Positions 1 through 6,434 of a DNA stretch of 13,851 bases are shown in pieces. This DNA comes from Lysobacterales bacterium (lineage in GTDB: Bacteria > Pseudomonadota > Gammaproteobacteria > Xanthomonadales > Xanthomonadaceae). The stretch is from NCBI GenBank assembly GCA_015655035.1, contig JAATFS010000461.1, forward strand, positions 1 through 13,851. The letters run 5' to 3'. A program made the position numbers and the translations under genes. Positions within the stretch are counted from its first letter, which is position 1. Every line of letters starts with the position of its first letter. Under the pieces are notes generated by a model. That model made no database searches. It had not been told where the DNA came from and was given only the letters and a program-made list of their open reading frames with translations.

Positions 1-1067
1 GCGTGGGTCATCACTGCCGGATGGTTGACCAGGCTCTCCACGCCGCCGAGGGACTCGGCCAGGGTGAACAGTTCGGTGCGCTCGCAGAAGCGCTTGGCGG
101 CTTCGAAACCGCCGTTGAGCACGATCGAGACGATACCGCCGAAGCCGTGCATCTGGCGGGCGGCCAGGGCGTGCTGCGGGTGCGAGGCCAGGCCCGGGTA
201 GATCACTTTCTCTACCGCCGGATGGGTTTCCAGCCACTGTGCCAATGCCAGGGCGTTGTCGCTATGCGCTTTCATGCGCAGCGGCAGCGTCTTCAGGCCG
301 CGCAGGGCCAGGAAGCTGTCGAACGGGCCCTGGATTGCGCCGACCGAGTTCTGTAGGAACGCCAGTTGTTCGGCCAGTTCAGCGTTGTCGCCGACCACGG
401 CGATACCGCCGACCATGTCGGAGTGGCCGTTGAGGTATTTGGTGGCCGAGTGCACGACGATGTCCGCGCCCAGTTCCAGCGGGCGCTGCAGCATCGGCGA
501 GGCGAAGGTGTTGTCCACCACCACGAGCAGGCCATGCTTGCGCGCGATCGCCGCAATCGCGGCGATGTCGACGATCTTCAGCATCGGGTTGGTCGGGGTC
601 TCGATCCACACCATTTTCGTCCTGGGCGTGATCGCGACTTCGAATGCAGCCGGGTCGGTCAGGTCGACGAAGCTGAAGTCCAGCGCGGCGGTACGCCGGC
701 GCACGCGCTCGAACAACCGGTAGCTGCCGCCGTAGAGGTCGTCCATCGCTACGACGTGACTCCCACTATCCAGCAGCTCCATCACCGTCGAGGTGGCGGC
801 CATGCCCGAAGCAAAGGCAAAGCCACGGCTGCCGCCTTCCAACGTCGCCACGCAGCGCTCGTAGGCAAAGCGTGTCGGGTTGTGGGTGCGCGAGTACTCG
901 AAGCCTTGATGCTCCCCCGGGCTGGATTGCGCGTACGTCGAAGTTGCGTAGATGGGCGTCATCACCGCGCCGGTACTGGGGTCGGGCAACTGCCCGCCGT
1001 GGATTGCGAGCGTGTCAAGCGAGAGCTTGCGCTCGCTATCTTGGCCACTGGTTTTTGGGTGCGACAT
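1..1067 (-). CDS. cystathionine gamma-lyase/gamma-synthase family PLP enzyme (3' truncated by window)
   Basis: Cys/Met-metabolism PLP-dependent enzyme of the cystathionine gamma-lyase/gamma-synthase/beta-lyase family, cytoplasmic. The visible 355 codons read from MSHPKTSG to the family signature ESLVNHPAVMTHA; roughly 35-40 C-terminal residues lie outside the window. Visible active-site features are Y58 and R60 in EYSRTHNP (phosphate contacts from the partner subunit), Y112 in DDLYGG, D185 in VVDNTFASP, and the Schiff-base lysine K210 in SATKYLNGHSD. The sequence closely resembles the Xanthomonas oryzae enzyme described as cystathionine gamma-lyase-like, from memory and not aligned here. It lies 78 bp downstream of cystathionine beta-synthase on the same strand, so it probably cleaves cystathionine to cysteine, 2-oxobutyrate and ammonia. 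Gamma-synthase activity in methionine synthesis cannot be excluded, because the family is hard to split by sequence. An in-frame ATG two codons upstream (1073) is an equal start candidate; neither has a strong Shine-Dalgarno. Confidence 0.93.
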   Translation of the reverse strand, partial: MSHPKTSGQDSERKLSLDTLAIHGGQLPDPSTGAVMTPIYATSTYAQSSPGEHQGFEYSRTHNPTRFAYERCVATLEGGSRGFAFASGMAATSTVMELLDSGSHVVAMDDLYGGSYRLFERVRRRTAALDFSFVDLTDPAAFEVAITPRTKMVWIETPTNPMLKIVDIAAIAAIARKHGLLVVVDNTFASPMLQRPLELGADIVVHSATKYLNGHSDMVGGIAVVGDNAELAEQLAFLQNSVGAIQGPFDSFLALRGLKTLPLRMKAHSDNALALAQWLETHPAVEKVIYPGLASHPQHALAARQMHGFGGIVSIVLNGGFEAAKRFCERTELFTLAESLGGVESLVNHPAVMTH

Positions 1068-1073
1068 AGGCAT

Positions 1074-1145
1074 GTCTTTCAAAGCGGAGAAATATAGCGA
1101 GTGGAAATATAACGACCGGTCTACGCAAAAATTCAGCGTATTCGG
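1074..1145 (-). promoter_or_regulatory. AT-rich spacer with direct repeats between the transsulfuration genes
   Basis: This spacer is much richer in A+T than its surroundings. It contains a direct repeat, GAAATATA on the plus strand, at 1089-1096 and 1104-1111, and the 8-bp palindrome GACCGGTC at 1114-1121. On the minus strand the repeats read TATATTTC and could act as -10-like elements for a secondary promoter of the downstream gene. No matching -35 is visible, so this is a weak call; regulator half-sites are an alternative. Confidence 0.25.
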
Positions 1146-2516
<1,371 letters not shown>

Positions 2517-2551
2517 AGAGATGTCGGGCTTGTCGGCTGGCAGGACCGCGC

Positions 2552-2557
2552 ATTATC
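2552..2557 (-). promoter_or_regulatory. -10 candidate for the cystathionine beta-synthase gene
   Basis: On the minus strand GATAAT (5 of 6 to the TATAAT consensus) lies 35 bp upstream of the ATG, giving a predicted leader of about 28 nt. No convincing -35 is found at 16-18 bp upstream. It is the best sigma-70 candidate in this spacer, but weak overall. Confidence 0.35.
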
Positions 2558-2619
2558 CGACGAAACGCGACACAAAAGGCACCCAATGCGTTCAGGTTCC
2601 CACCATGCGGATTGCCTTT

Positions 2620-2676
2620 CCCAGAAAAGGCGACGCGGGCGGTGGCAAGCCGACGAGGAGGCCGCCACCGCCCGCG
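2620..2676 (-). terminator. 13-bp GC hairpin downstream of the DUF465 gene
   Basis: A perfect 13-bp inverted repeat pairs 2634-2646 with 2664-2676 (core GCGGGCGGTGGC), around a 17-nt loop. On the minus strand it begins 35 nt after the DUF465 stop codon and is followed by CGCCTTTTCT, so it plausibly terminates that transcript. The loop is long for an intrinsic terminator and the T-tract starts five bases after the stem, so a structural or processing role is also possible. On the minus strand the loop contains CCTCCTC. Confidence 0.55.
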
Positions 2677-2710
2677 ACGGTGAACTATCTATCCAGTACG
2701 CGAGGAAGGA

Positions 2711-2929
2711 TCAATGTGCCCGCTGGGCGTACAGACGGGTCAATTTTTCCTTGGCGTGCAGCTTTTCCCGCTTCATCTGGCCGAGCGTGACGTCATCGAT
2801 AGGAAGCACTCCGAGCTCGGCATCCATGCATTTCTTGTCCAGCAGCTTGTGGCGCTGGTACAGCTGCTTGAATTCAGGATCTGCCTTGATCAACGCATCG
2901 ATCTCGGTCTGTGGTTGCCCTTCGAACAT
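2711..2929 (-). CDS. DUF465 (YdcH-like) small helical protein
   Basis: Small (72 aa) charged protein of the DUF465/YdcH family, widespread in proteobacteria and without an established biochemical function. The sequence runs from MFEGQPQTEIDALIK to RLYAQRAH and is predicted to be an alpha-helical hairpin: a first helix around residues 8-36 (FKQLYQRHKLLDKKC) and a second around 46-70 (DVTLGQMKREKLHAKEKL). This matches the family layout, including the acidic turn and the conserved KREKL-type segment. The start is well fixed: the ATG at 2929 follows the near-perfect Shine-Dalgarno AAGGAGGT with a 6-nt spacer, so a longer in-frame reading from 3064 is not supported. It has its own strong translation signal and appears monocistronic, with terminator-like hairpins on both sides. 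There is no signal peptide, so it is cytoplasmic. Confidence 0.9.
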   Translation of the reverse strand: MFEGQPQTEIDALIKADPEFKQLYQRHKLLDKKCMDAELGVLPIDDVTLGQMKREKLHAKEKLTRLYAQRAH

Positions 2930-2944
2930 GGCGTTACCTCCTTC

Positions 2945-2985
2945 ACTGAAAACCAGAACGCCCCGGCCGAGGACGGCACGGGGCG
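2945..2985 (-). terminator. terminator-like hairpin just upstream of the DUF465 gene
   Basis: On the minus strand an 11-bp stem with one bulged base has outer pairs CGCCCCG with CGGGGCG, inner pairs GCCG with CGGC, and loop TCCT (plus coordinates 2959-2985). It is followed by TTCTGGTTTT. This has the form of a Rho-independent terminator and ends about 13 nt before the Shine-Dalgarno of the DUF465 gene. It could end a transcript coming from further upstream (the OmpA unit or an unannotated RNA), or act as an attenuator in the DUF465 leader. Confidence 0.5.
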
Positions 2986-3272
2986 CTACTGTGGGGGGAT
3001 GAGGCAATGACATCGGCGGGCAGCAACGGCAAACGGGCAATCCGGCCAAAGGATCCAACCACATCGCACCTTGGTTCGCGCCACTGCTTCACCGGCCTGG
3101 CCTCCGTACTTCCAGGCGACGGGACGCCCCCTGGAAATTCGACCCTACGCCCCTGCCAAGCTTCCAGCAATAGCGCACCGCACACTTTTAGCAGCCGCTG
3201 CATCCCCCGTGGCGCGAGTTAACCACCCCATCACCAAAAATAAAGAAAATACTTACAAAACAATAAGTTTCA
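2986..3272. other. gene-free stretch with a hairpin and AT-rich segment
   Basis: I recognise no gene in these 287 bases. Visible structure: a perfect 7-bp inverted repeat (TTCCAGG at 3110-3116 with CCTGGAA at 3130-3136); an AT-rich block at about 3229-3270 just after the OmpA-like stop codon, containing a weak ACTTA/TAAGT repeat; and the terminator-like hairpin beyond the right edge in minus-strand reading. Short open frames cross it but have no ribosome binding site or recognisable domain. It may be a long 3' or 5' untranslated region or hold a minus-strand RNA. Confidence 0.4.
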
Positions 3273-4151
3273 TCAGGGCAGGATAACCACTTCGGCCGAT
3301 TTCGACTTGGCCGAACCCTTCCCACCACTGACCTGAATACGGTTGGCGGCCACCCCACCCGCGACCAAGGCGTCGCGTAACGTCTCGGCCCGCTTCTTGG
3401 CGCCCCCGGTATCGGCGGCATAGCCGATGATATTGACCCGCCCCTTCTTGCCGATCTGCAGGTACTCGGCCAGCGCCTTGGCCTGACCGGCCGCCGCTGG
3501 CGACAGCGCCGCCTTGCCACCGGCATAGGCATCGCCGCCGAGGGTGAATATCTCGCCGCGGGATTCGAAGCGCGACGCCGGCAGCTTGGCGCCCGCCATC
3601 AGTTCGGCCTCCTCCCGCGCGAGTTGCACGGCTTTCTGCTGCGCCGCGTTGAGTTTGGCGGTCTGCTTACCGGCGACACTGGTCAAGGCCAGCTCCGCAT
3701 CCTGGCGCGCCAGGGCCTCCTGCTCGGCTGACTGGCGCAGGCGCTCGGATTCTTCGGCCTGGATCTGCGACTGTACGCGCAGCCGTTCGGCCTCCTGGCG
3801 TGCACGCGCCGCCTCACGCCGACTAGCCTCGATCAGCAAGTCGCTGCGGCTGGAATCCACCTGCTCCAGCTCGCGCCGCGCCAACGCCGTCCGAGCGCTG
3901 AGCTCGGCAATCTCAACTCGCCGATCGGCCAGGAAGCGCATTTCCTCGCGGTCGCGCCGCTTGGCTTCCGCCAGCGCAGCGATCGCCTGCTGCGCCTGCA
4001 AGCGCTCATAGCGGGCGAGATCGGCGGTTTGCGGATTGTTCTGCAATGCCGCCACGCGCCGGTTGAATGCGTCGATCTCCGGGTCGTCCTTGGCCATCGC
4101 CAGCACTGGCAGCACGGCCAATCCCATCACCATCAGGCAACGAAGCTTCAT
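3273..4151 (-). CDS. exported coiled-coil protein with degenerate OmpA-like C-terminal domain
   Basis: Predicted envelope protein (292 aa). The signal peptide is about residues 1-20 (LMVMGLAVLPVLAMA, cleavage near AMA-KDD); no lipobox cysteine is present. Residues about 25-185 are a highly charged Ala/Glu/Arg/Gln-rich helix, likely a coiled coil. Residues about 195-292 resemble an OmpA/MotB peptidoglycan-associating domain: IFTLGGDAYAGGKAALSPAA, then IIGYAADTGG and KKRAETLRDALVAGGV. The loop between the GHTD-equivalent (GYAAD) and the LSxxRA-equivalent is shortened, so peptidoglycan binding is uncertain. The start is ATG at 4151, sharing one base with the stop codon of the upstream DUF4398 gene (TGATG) and preceded by a strong GGGGAGGG Shine-Dalgarno six bases away, so the two are translationally coupled. 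The longer in-frame opening upstream overlaps the DUF4398 gene and is an artefact. The pair probably works together in the periplasm. Confidence 0.85.
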   Translation of the reverse strand: MKLRCLMVMGLAVLPVLAMAKDDPEIDAFNRRVAALQNNPQTADLARYERLQAQQAIAALAEAKRRDREEMRFLADRRVEIAELSARTALARRELEQVDSSRSDLLIEASRREAARARQEAERLRVQSQIQAEESERLRQSAEQEALARQDAELALTSVAGKQTAKLNAAQQKAVQLAREEAELMAGAKLPASRFESRGEIFTLGGDAYAGGKAALSPAAAGQAKALAEYLQIGKKGRVNIIGYAADTGGAKKRAETLRDALVAGGVAANRIQVSGGKGSAKSKSAEVVILP

Positions 4152-4531
4152 CAGTTGCCCTCCCCGGTGCTGAGGCTGTTCTGCAACTGCGCCACTTCGG
4201 CCTTGCGCTGCTGCAACTGCGCGGCAGTCACCGCTTGCTCGCTGCGGGCGCGAGCCAGGTCGGCATCGGCGGCCGCGCGCAGAGCGATCTGCGGCACCTG
4301 CTTGCGCTGGCCGCGGTCCAGCGCGGCCTGTTGCGCCCGCATCAGCTCCTGCCTGGCCAGATTGACCAGATCGGGAGCGTATTGGTCTGCATCGGCCTGG
4401 GTGGCGCGCTGCACCGCCTGTTCGGCGGCCACCAACTCCGGGGCCACCTGCGCCAGGGCCGGGACGGAAAACGCGAATGCGCAGGCGATCACACACAGGG
4501 ACCGTCGTATTGGTGCGGAGCTGACCATCAT
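4151..4531 (-). CDS. DUF4398-type exported protein
   Basis: Small secreted or periplasmic protein (126 aa) matching the DUF4398 pattern from memory; function unknown. It has a positively charged N-terminus (MMVSSAPIRR), a hydrophobic core (LCVIACAFAFSVPALA) and a signal-peptidase I site near ALA-Q (residue 27). The mature part is one alpha-helical, Ala/Gln-rich region with a YAPDLVNLARQELMRAQQAA-type motif at about 51-70, typical of this family, then more heptad-like helix. It overlaps the following OmpA-like gene by one base. ATG at 4531 is chosen because it immediately precedes the basic part of the signal peptide; the adjacent ATG at 4528 is equally possible, and longer in-frame starts would bury the signal peptide. 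A promoter candidate lies 35 bp upstream of the start. Confidence 0.82.
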   Translation of the reverse strand: MMVSSAPIRRSLCVIACAFAFSVPALAQVAPELVAAEQAVQRATQADADQYAPDLVNLARQELMRAQQAALDRGQRKQVPQIALRAAADADLARARSEQAVTAAQLQQRKAEVAQLQNSLSTGEGN

Positions 4532-4565
4532 TAAGTAAGCCGTGGCGAGGGAGTGGGACGCGACC

Positions 4566-4594
4566 ATTGTCGGAAGCCTTTGGCGCGCTTGCAA
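4566..4594 (-). promoter_or_regulatory. sigma-70-like promoter for the DUF4398/OmpA unit
   Basis: On the minus strand TTGCAA (-35, 4594-4589) and GACAAT (-10, 4571-4566) are separated by exactly 17 bp. Each matches consensus at four of six positions. The predicted start near 4559 gives a leader of about 28 nt. Position and spacing are good; the assignment is by eye only. Confidence 0.5.
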
Positions 4595-4634
4595 CGGGAT
4601 GCTACCCATTGTTGGGCCATCATTGCGGATGAAA

Positions 4635-4646
4635 GCGATCGATCGC
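4635..4646. repeat. 12-bp palindrome between divergent promoters
   Basis: GCGATCGATCGC is a perfect 12-bp palindrome in the divergent region between the DUF4398/OmpA unit and the RNA helicase. It could be a regulator site or a chance run of overlapping GATC motifs. Nothing else marks it. Confidence 0.3.
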
Positions 4647-4710
4647 CCCGACGGATTGCCGGGCGAAAGGCATGGACACCGGCCCCAGCGCCGCCCTTCC
4701 AGAAACACTT

Positions 4711-4739
4711 TTGTGCAACGCGCCAAAATCGAGTAGACT
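4711..4739 (+). promoter_or_regulatory. sigma-70-like promoter for the DEAD-box helicase
   Basis: TTGTGC (-35, 4711-4716) and TAGACT (-10, 4734-4739) have a 17-bp spacer. The predicted start near 4746 implies a 5' leader of about 230 nt before the helicase ATG. The leader holds small repeats, for example GGATC/GATCC at 4793-4805. Nothing closer to the ATG looks better, but this was not scanned computationally. Confidence 0.5.
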
Positions 4740-4978
4740 CGCCCGGTCTGCAAGCGGCCGTCCGTTTCCCTTTGGGATCGCCGGCGAGGTCAGGATCGAT
4801 GATCCGCTCGCCCGCCCCACCCGACGCCTTTCGCGATGCATACCGGTCCGCGCCACCAGGCGCGAGTCGCCAATATTCTCGCAGCGCGGTTCACGGGAAC
4901 GCTCCGAGTAAGCCATCTGTGCCATCTGTACGGCTCGTTCGCGGGTCGGCGGCGGCGCTTTATCCGGAGTCTTCCAAG

Positions 4979-6358
4979 ATGTCGTTTGAATCCCTGGGCC
5001 TTGCGCCCTTCCTGCTGCGTGCGCTTGCCGAGCAGGGCTATGAAACCCCCACTCCGATCCAGGAGCAGGCCATCCCGCTGGTACTGGCCGGCCACGACCT
5101 GCTGGCTGGCGCGCAGACCGGTACCGGCAAGACCGCCGCGTTCGGCCTGCCGTTGCTGCAGCACCTGGGCACCTCGCCGCAGCCGGTCAACGGCCCGCGC
5201 AAGCCGCGCGCGCTGATCCTGACCCCGACCCGCGAACTGGCCACCCAGGTGCATGACAGCCTGCGCGGCTACAGCAAGTACCTGCGCATCCCCAGCACGG
5301 TGATCTACGGCGGCGTCGGCATGGGCAACCAGCTCGATGCGCTGCGTCGTGGCGTCGACCTGCTGATCGCCTGCCCGGGCCGCCTGATCGACCATATCGA
5401 ACGCCGCAGCGTGGACCTGTCCGGCATCGAGGTGCTGATCCTGGACGAGGCCGACCGCATGCTCGACATGGGCTTCCTGCCGTCGATCAAGCGCATCCTC
5501 GCCAAGCTGCCGCGCCAGAACCGCCAGACCCTGCTGTTCTCGGCGACGTTCGAGGAAAACATCAAGCAGTTGGCGCTGGAGTTCATGCGCGATCCGATGC
5601 AGGTGCAGGTGACGCCGAGCAACACCGTGGCCGAGACCATCACCCACCGCGTGCATCCGGTCGACGGTACCCGCAAGCGCGAGCTGCTTCTGCACCTGCT
5701 GGCGCAGGACAGCCGCGAGCAGACCCTGGTGTTCGCCAAGACCAAGCACGGCAGCGACAAGCTGGCTTTGTACCTGGAGAAGTCCGGGATCAAGACCGCA
5801 GCGATCCATGGCAACAAGAGCCAGGGCCAGCGCCTGCGCGCACTGAGCGACTTCAAGGCCGGCCGCGTGACCGTGCTGGTGGCTACCGATATTGCCGCGC
5901 GCGGCATCGACATCGACCAACTGCCGAAGGTCATCAACTATGACCTGCCGATGGTCGCCGAAGACTACGTGCACCGCATCGGCCGTACCGGCCGCAACGG
6001 CGCGACCGGCGAAGCGATCTCGCTGGTGGCGCAGGACGAAGCCAAGCTGCTGCGCGCGATCGTGCGCATGCTCAACCGCGACATGGACATCCGCGATGTG
6101 CCCGGCTTCGAGCCGCAGACGCCGATCCGCTGGGGCAACAGCGCCCCCGGCAAGGCCGAGCAGCCCGGTGGCCAGCGTCCGCCGCGCAAGGGCCATACCC
6201 GCCGTCCGCATAGCGAAGCCCCGCGCCACGCGCATGCCGGCCCGAAGTCCGCCGCTGCGCCGCAGCCGGGCGGACGCCGTCAGGGCCAGGGCCAGGGACG
6301 TCGCCAGGGTGGCGGCGGCCAGGCCGGCCAAGGCCAGCGCCCTACCGGCAGTCGCTGA
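4979..6358 (+). CDS. rhlE: DEAD-box ATP-dependent RNA helicase, RhlE type
   Basis: ATP-dependent RNA helicase (459 aa) acting on structured RNA in ribosome assembly, mRNA decay or cold adaptation. All family motifs are in order: Q motif (GYETPTPIQEQ, 20-30), motif I AQTGTGKT (K51), Ia PTRELA (83-88), Ib CPGRLID (TPGR in most homologues), II DEAD (156-159), III SAT (188-190), IV LVFAKTK, V VATDIAARGID (301-311) and VI HRIGRTGR (332-339). After about residue 385 comes a disordered, basic Gly/Gln/Arg-rich tail (GGRRQGQGQGRRQGGGG), typical of RhlE and likely an RNA-binding extension. The start is ATG at 4979 with GGAG nine bases upstream and the conserved opening MSFESLGL; an in-frame opening back to 4553 has no homologous content. 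It ends just before a hairpin and an intrinsic terminator. The subfamily name rests on the opening motif and tail type. Confidence 0.93.
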   Translation: MSFESLGLAPFLLRALAEQGYETPTPIQEQAIPLVLAGHDLLAGAQTGTGKTAAFGLPLLQHLGTSPQPVNGPRKPRALILTPTRELATQVHDSLRGYSKYLRIPSTVIYGGVGMGNQLDALRRGVDLLIACPGRLIDHIERRSVDLSGIEVLILDEADRMLDMGFLPSIKRILAKLPRQNRQTLLFSATFEENIKQLALEFMRDPMQVQVTPSNTVAETITHRVHPVDGTRKRELLLHLLAQDSREQTLVFAKTKHGSDKLALYLEKSGIKTAAIHGNKSQGQRLRALSDFKAGRVTVLVATDIAARGIDIDQLPKVINYDLPMVAEDYVHRIGRTGRNGATGEAISLVAQDEAKLLRAIVRMLNRDMDIRDVPGFEPQTPIRWGNSAPGKAEQPGGQRPPRKGHTRRPHSEAPRHAHAGPKSAAAPQPGGRRQGQGQGRRQGGGGQAGQGQRPTGSR

Positions 6359-6368
6359 GTAGCCGTGC

Positions 6369-6389
6369 CGTGACCGCAGGGCGGTCACG
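6369..6389. repeat. perfect 8-bp hairpin after the helicase stop
   Basis: CGTGACCG (6369-6376) pairs with CGGTCACG (6382-6389) around a 5-nt loop, ten bases after the helicase stop codon. It is not followed by a T-run, so it is not itself a terminator; it may stabilise the mRNA 3' end ahead of the true terminator. Confidence 0.6.
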
Positions 6390-6402
6390 TTAGATAGCGA
6401 AG

Positions 6403-6428
6403 AAGCCGCCTTTCCAGGGCGGCTTTTT
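6403..6428 (+). terminator. bidirectional Rho-independent terminator
   Basis: AAGCCGCC (6403-6410) pairs with GGCGGCTT (6418-6425) around a 7-nt loop. The last two T of the stem continue as a TTTTT run on the plus strand, which ends the helicase transcript. In the minus direction the same stem is followed by CTTCTTCGC, a weaker but usable tract for the peptidase gene ending at 6435. Convergent genes sharing one terminator fit the layout. Confidence 0.88.
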
Positions 6429-6434
6429 CGTTGA

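Noticed and set aside
3120..3200. tRNA-like TTCGACC motif
   Set aside because: No cloverleaf can be drawn around it: the acceptor and anticodon stems and a 3' CCA are missing on either strand.
2943..3203. 86-codon minus-strand frame in the gap before the DUF465 gene
   Set aside because: It has no ribosome binding site, runs through the terminator-like hairpin, and its protein shows no domain or composition like the neighbouring genes.
4553..4978. Possible N-terminal extension of the RNA helicase by 142 codons
   Set aside because: The frame is open, but the Ser/Arg/Pro-rich content has no homology that I recognise, a promoter candidate lies inside it, and the ATG at 4979 has a good Shine-Dalgarno and the conserved family start.
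4790..6388. 532-codon open frame on the minus strand opposite the helicase
   Set aside because: It is the complement of an unambiguous DEAD-box gene; low-complexity composition without domains marks it as a shadow.
6369..6389. First hairpin after the helicase as its terminator
   Set aside because: No T-run follows it; the next hairpin (6403-6428) has a proper tract and is the better terminator.
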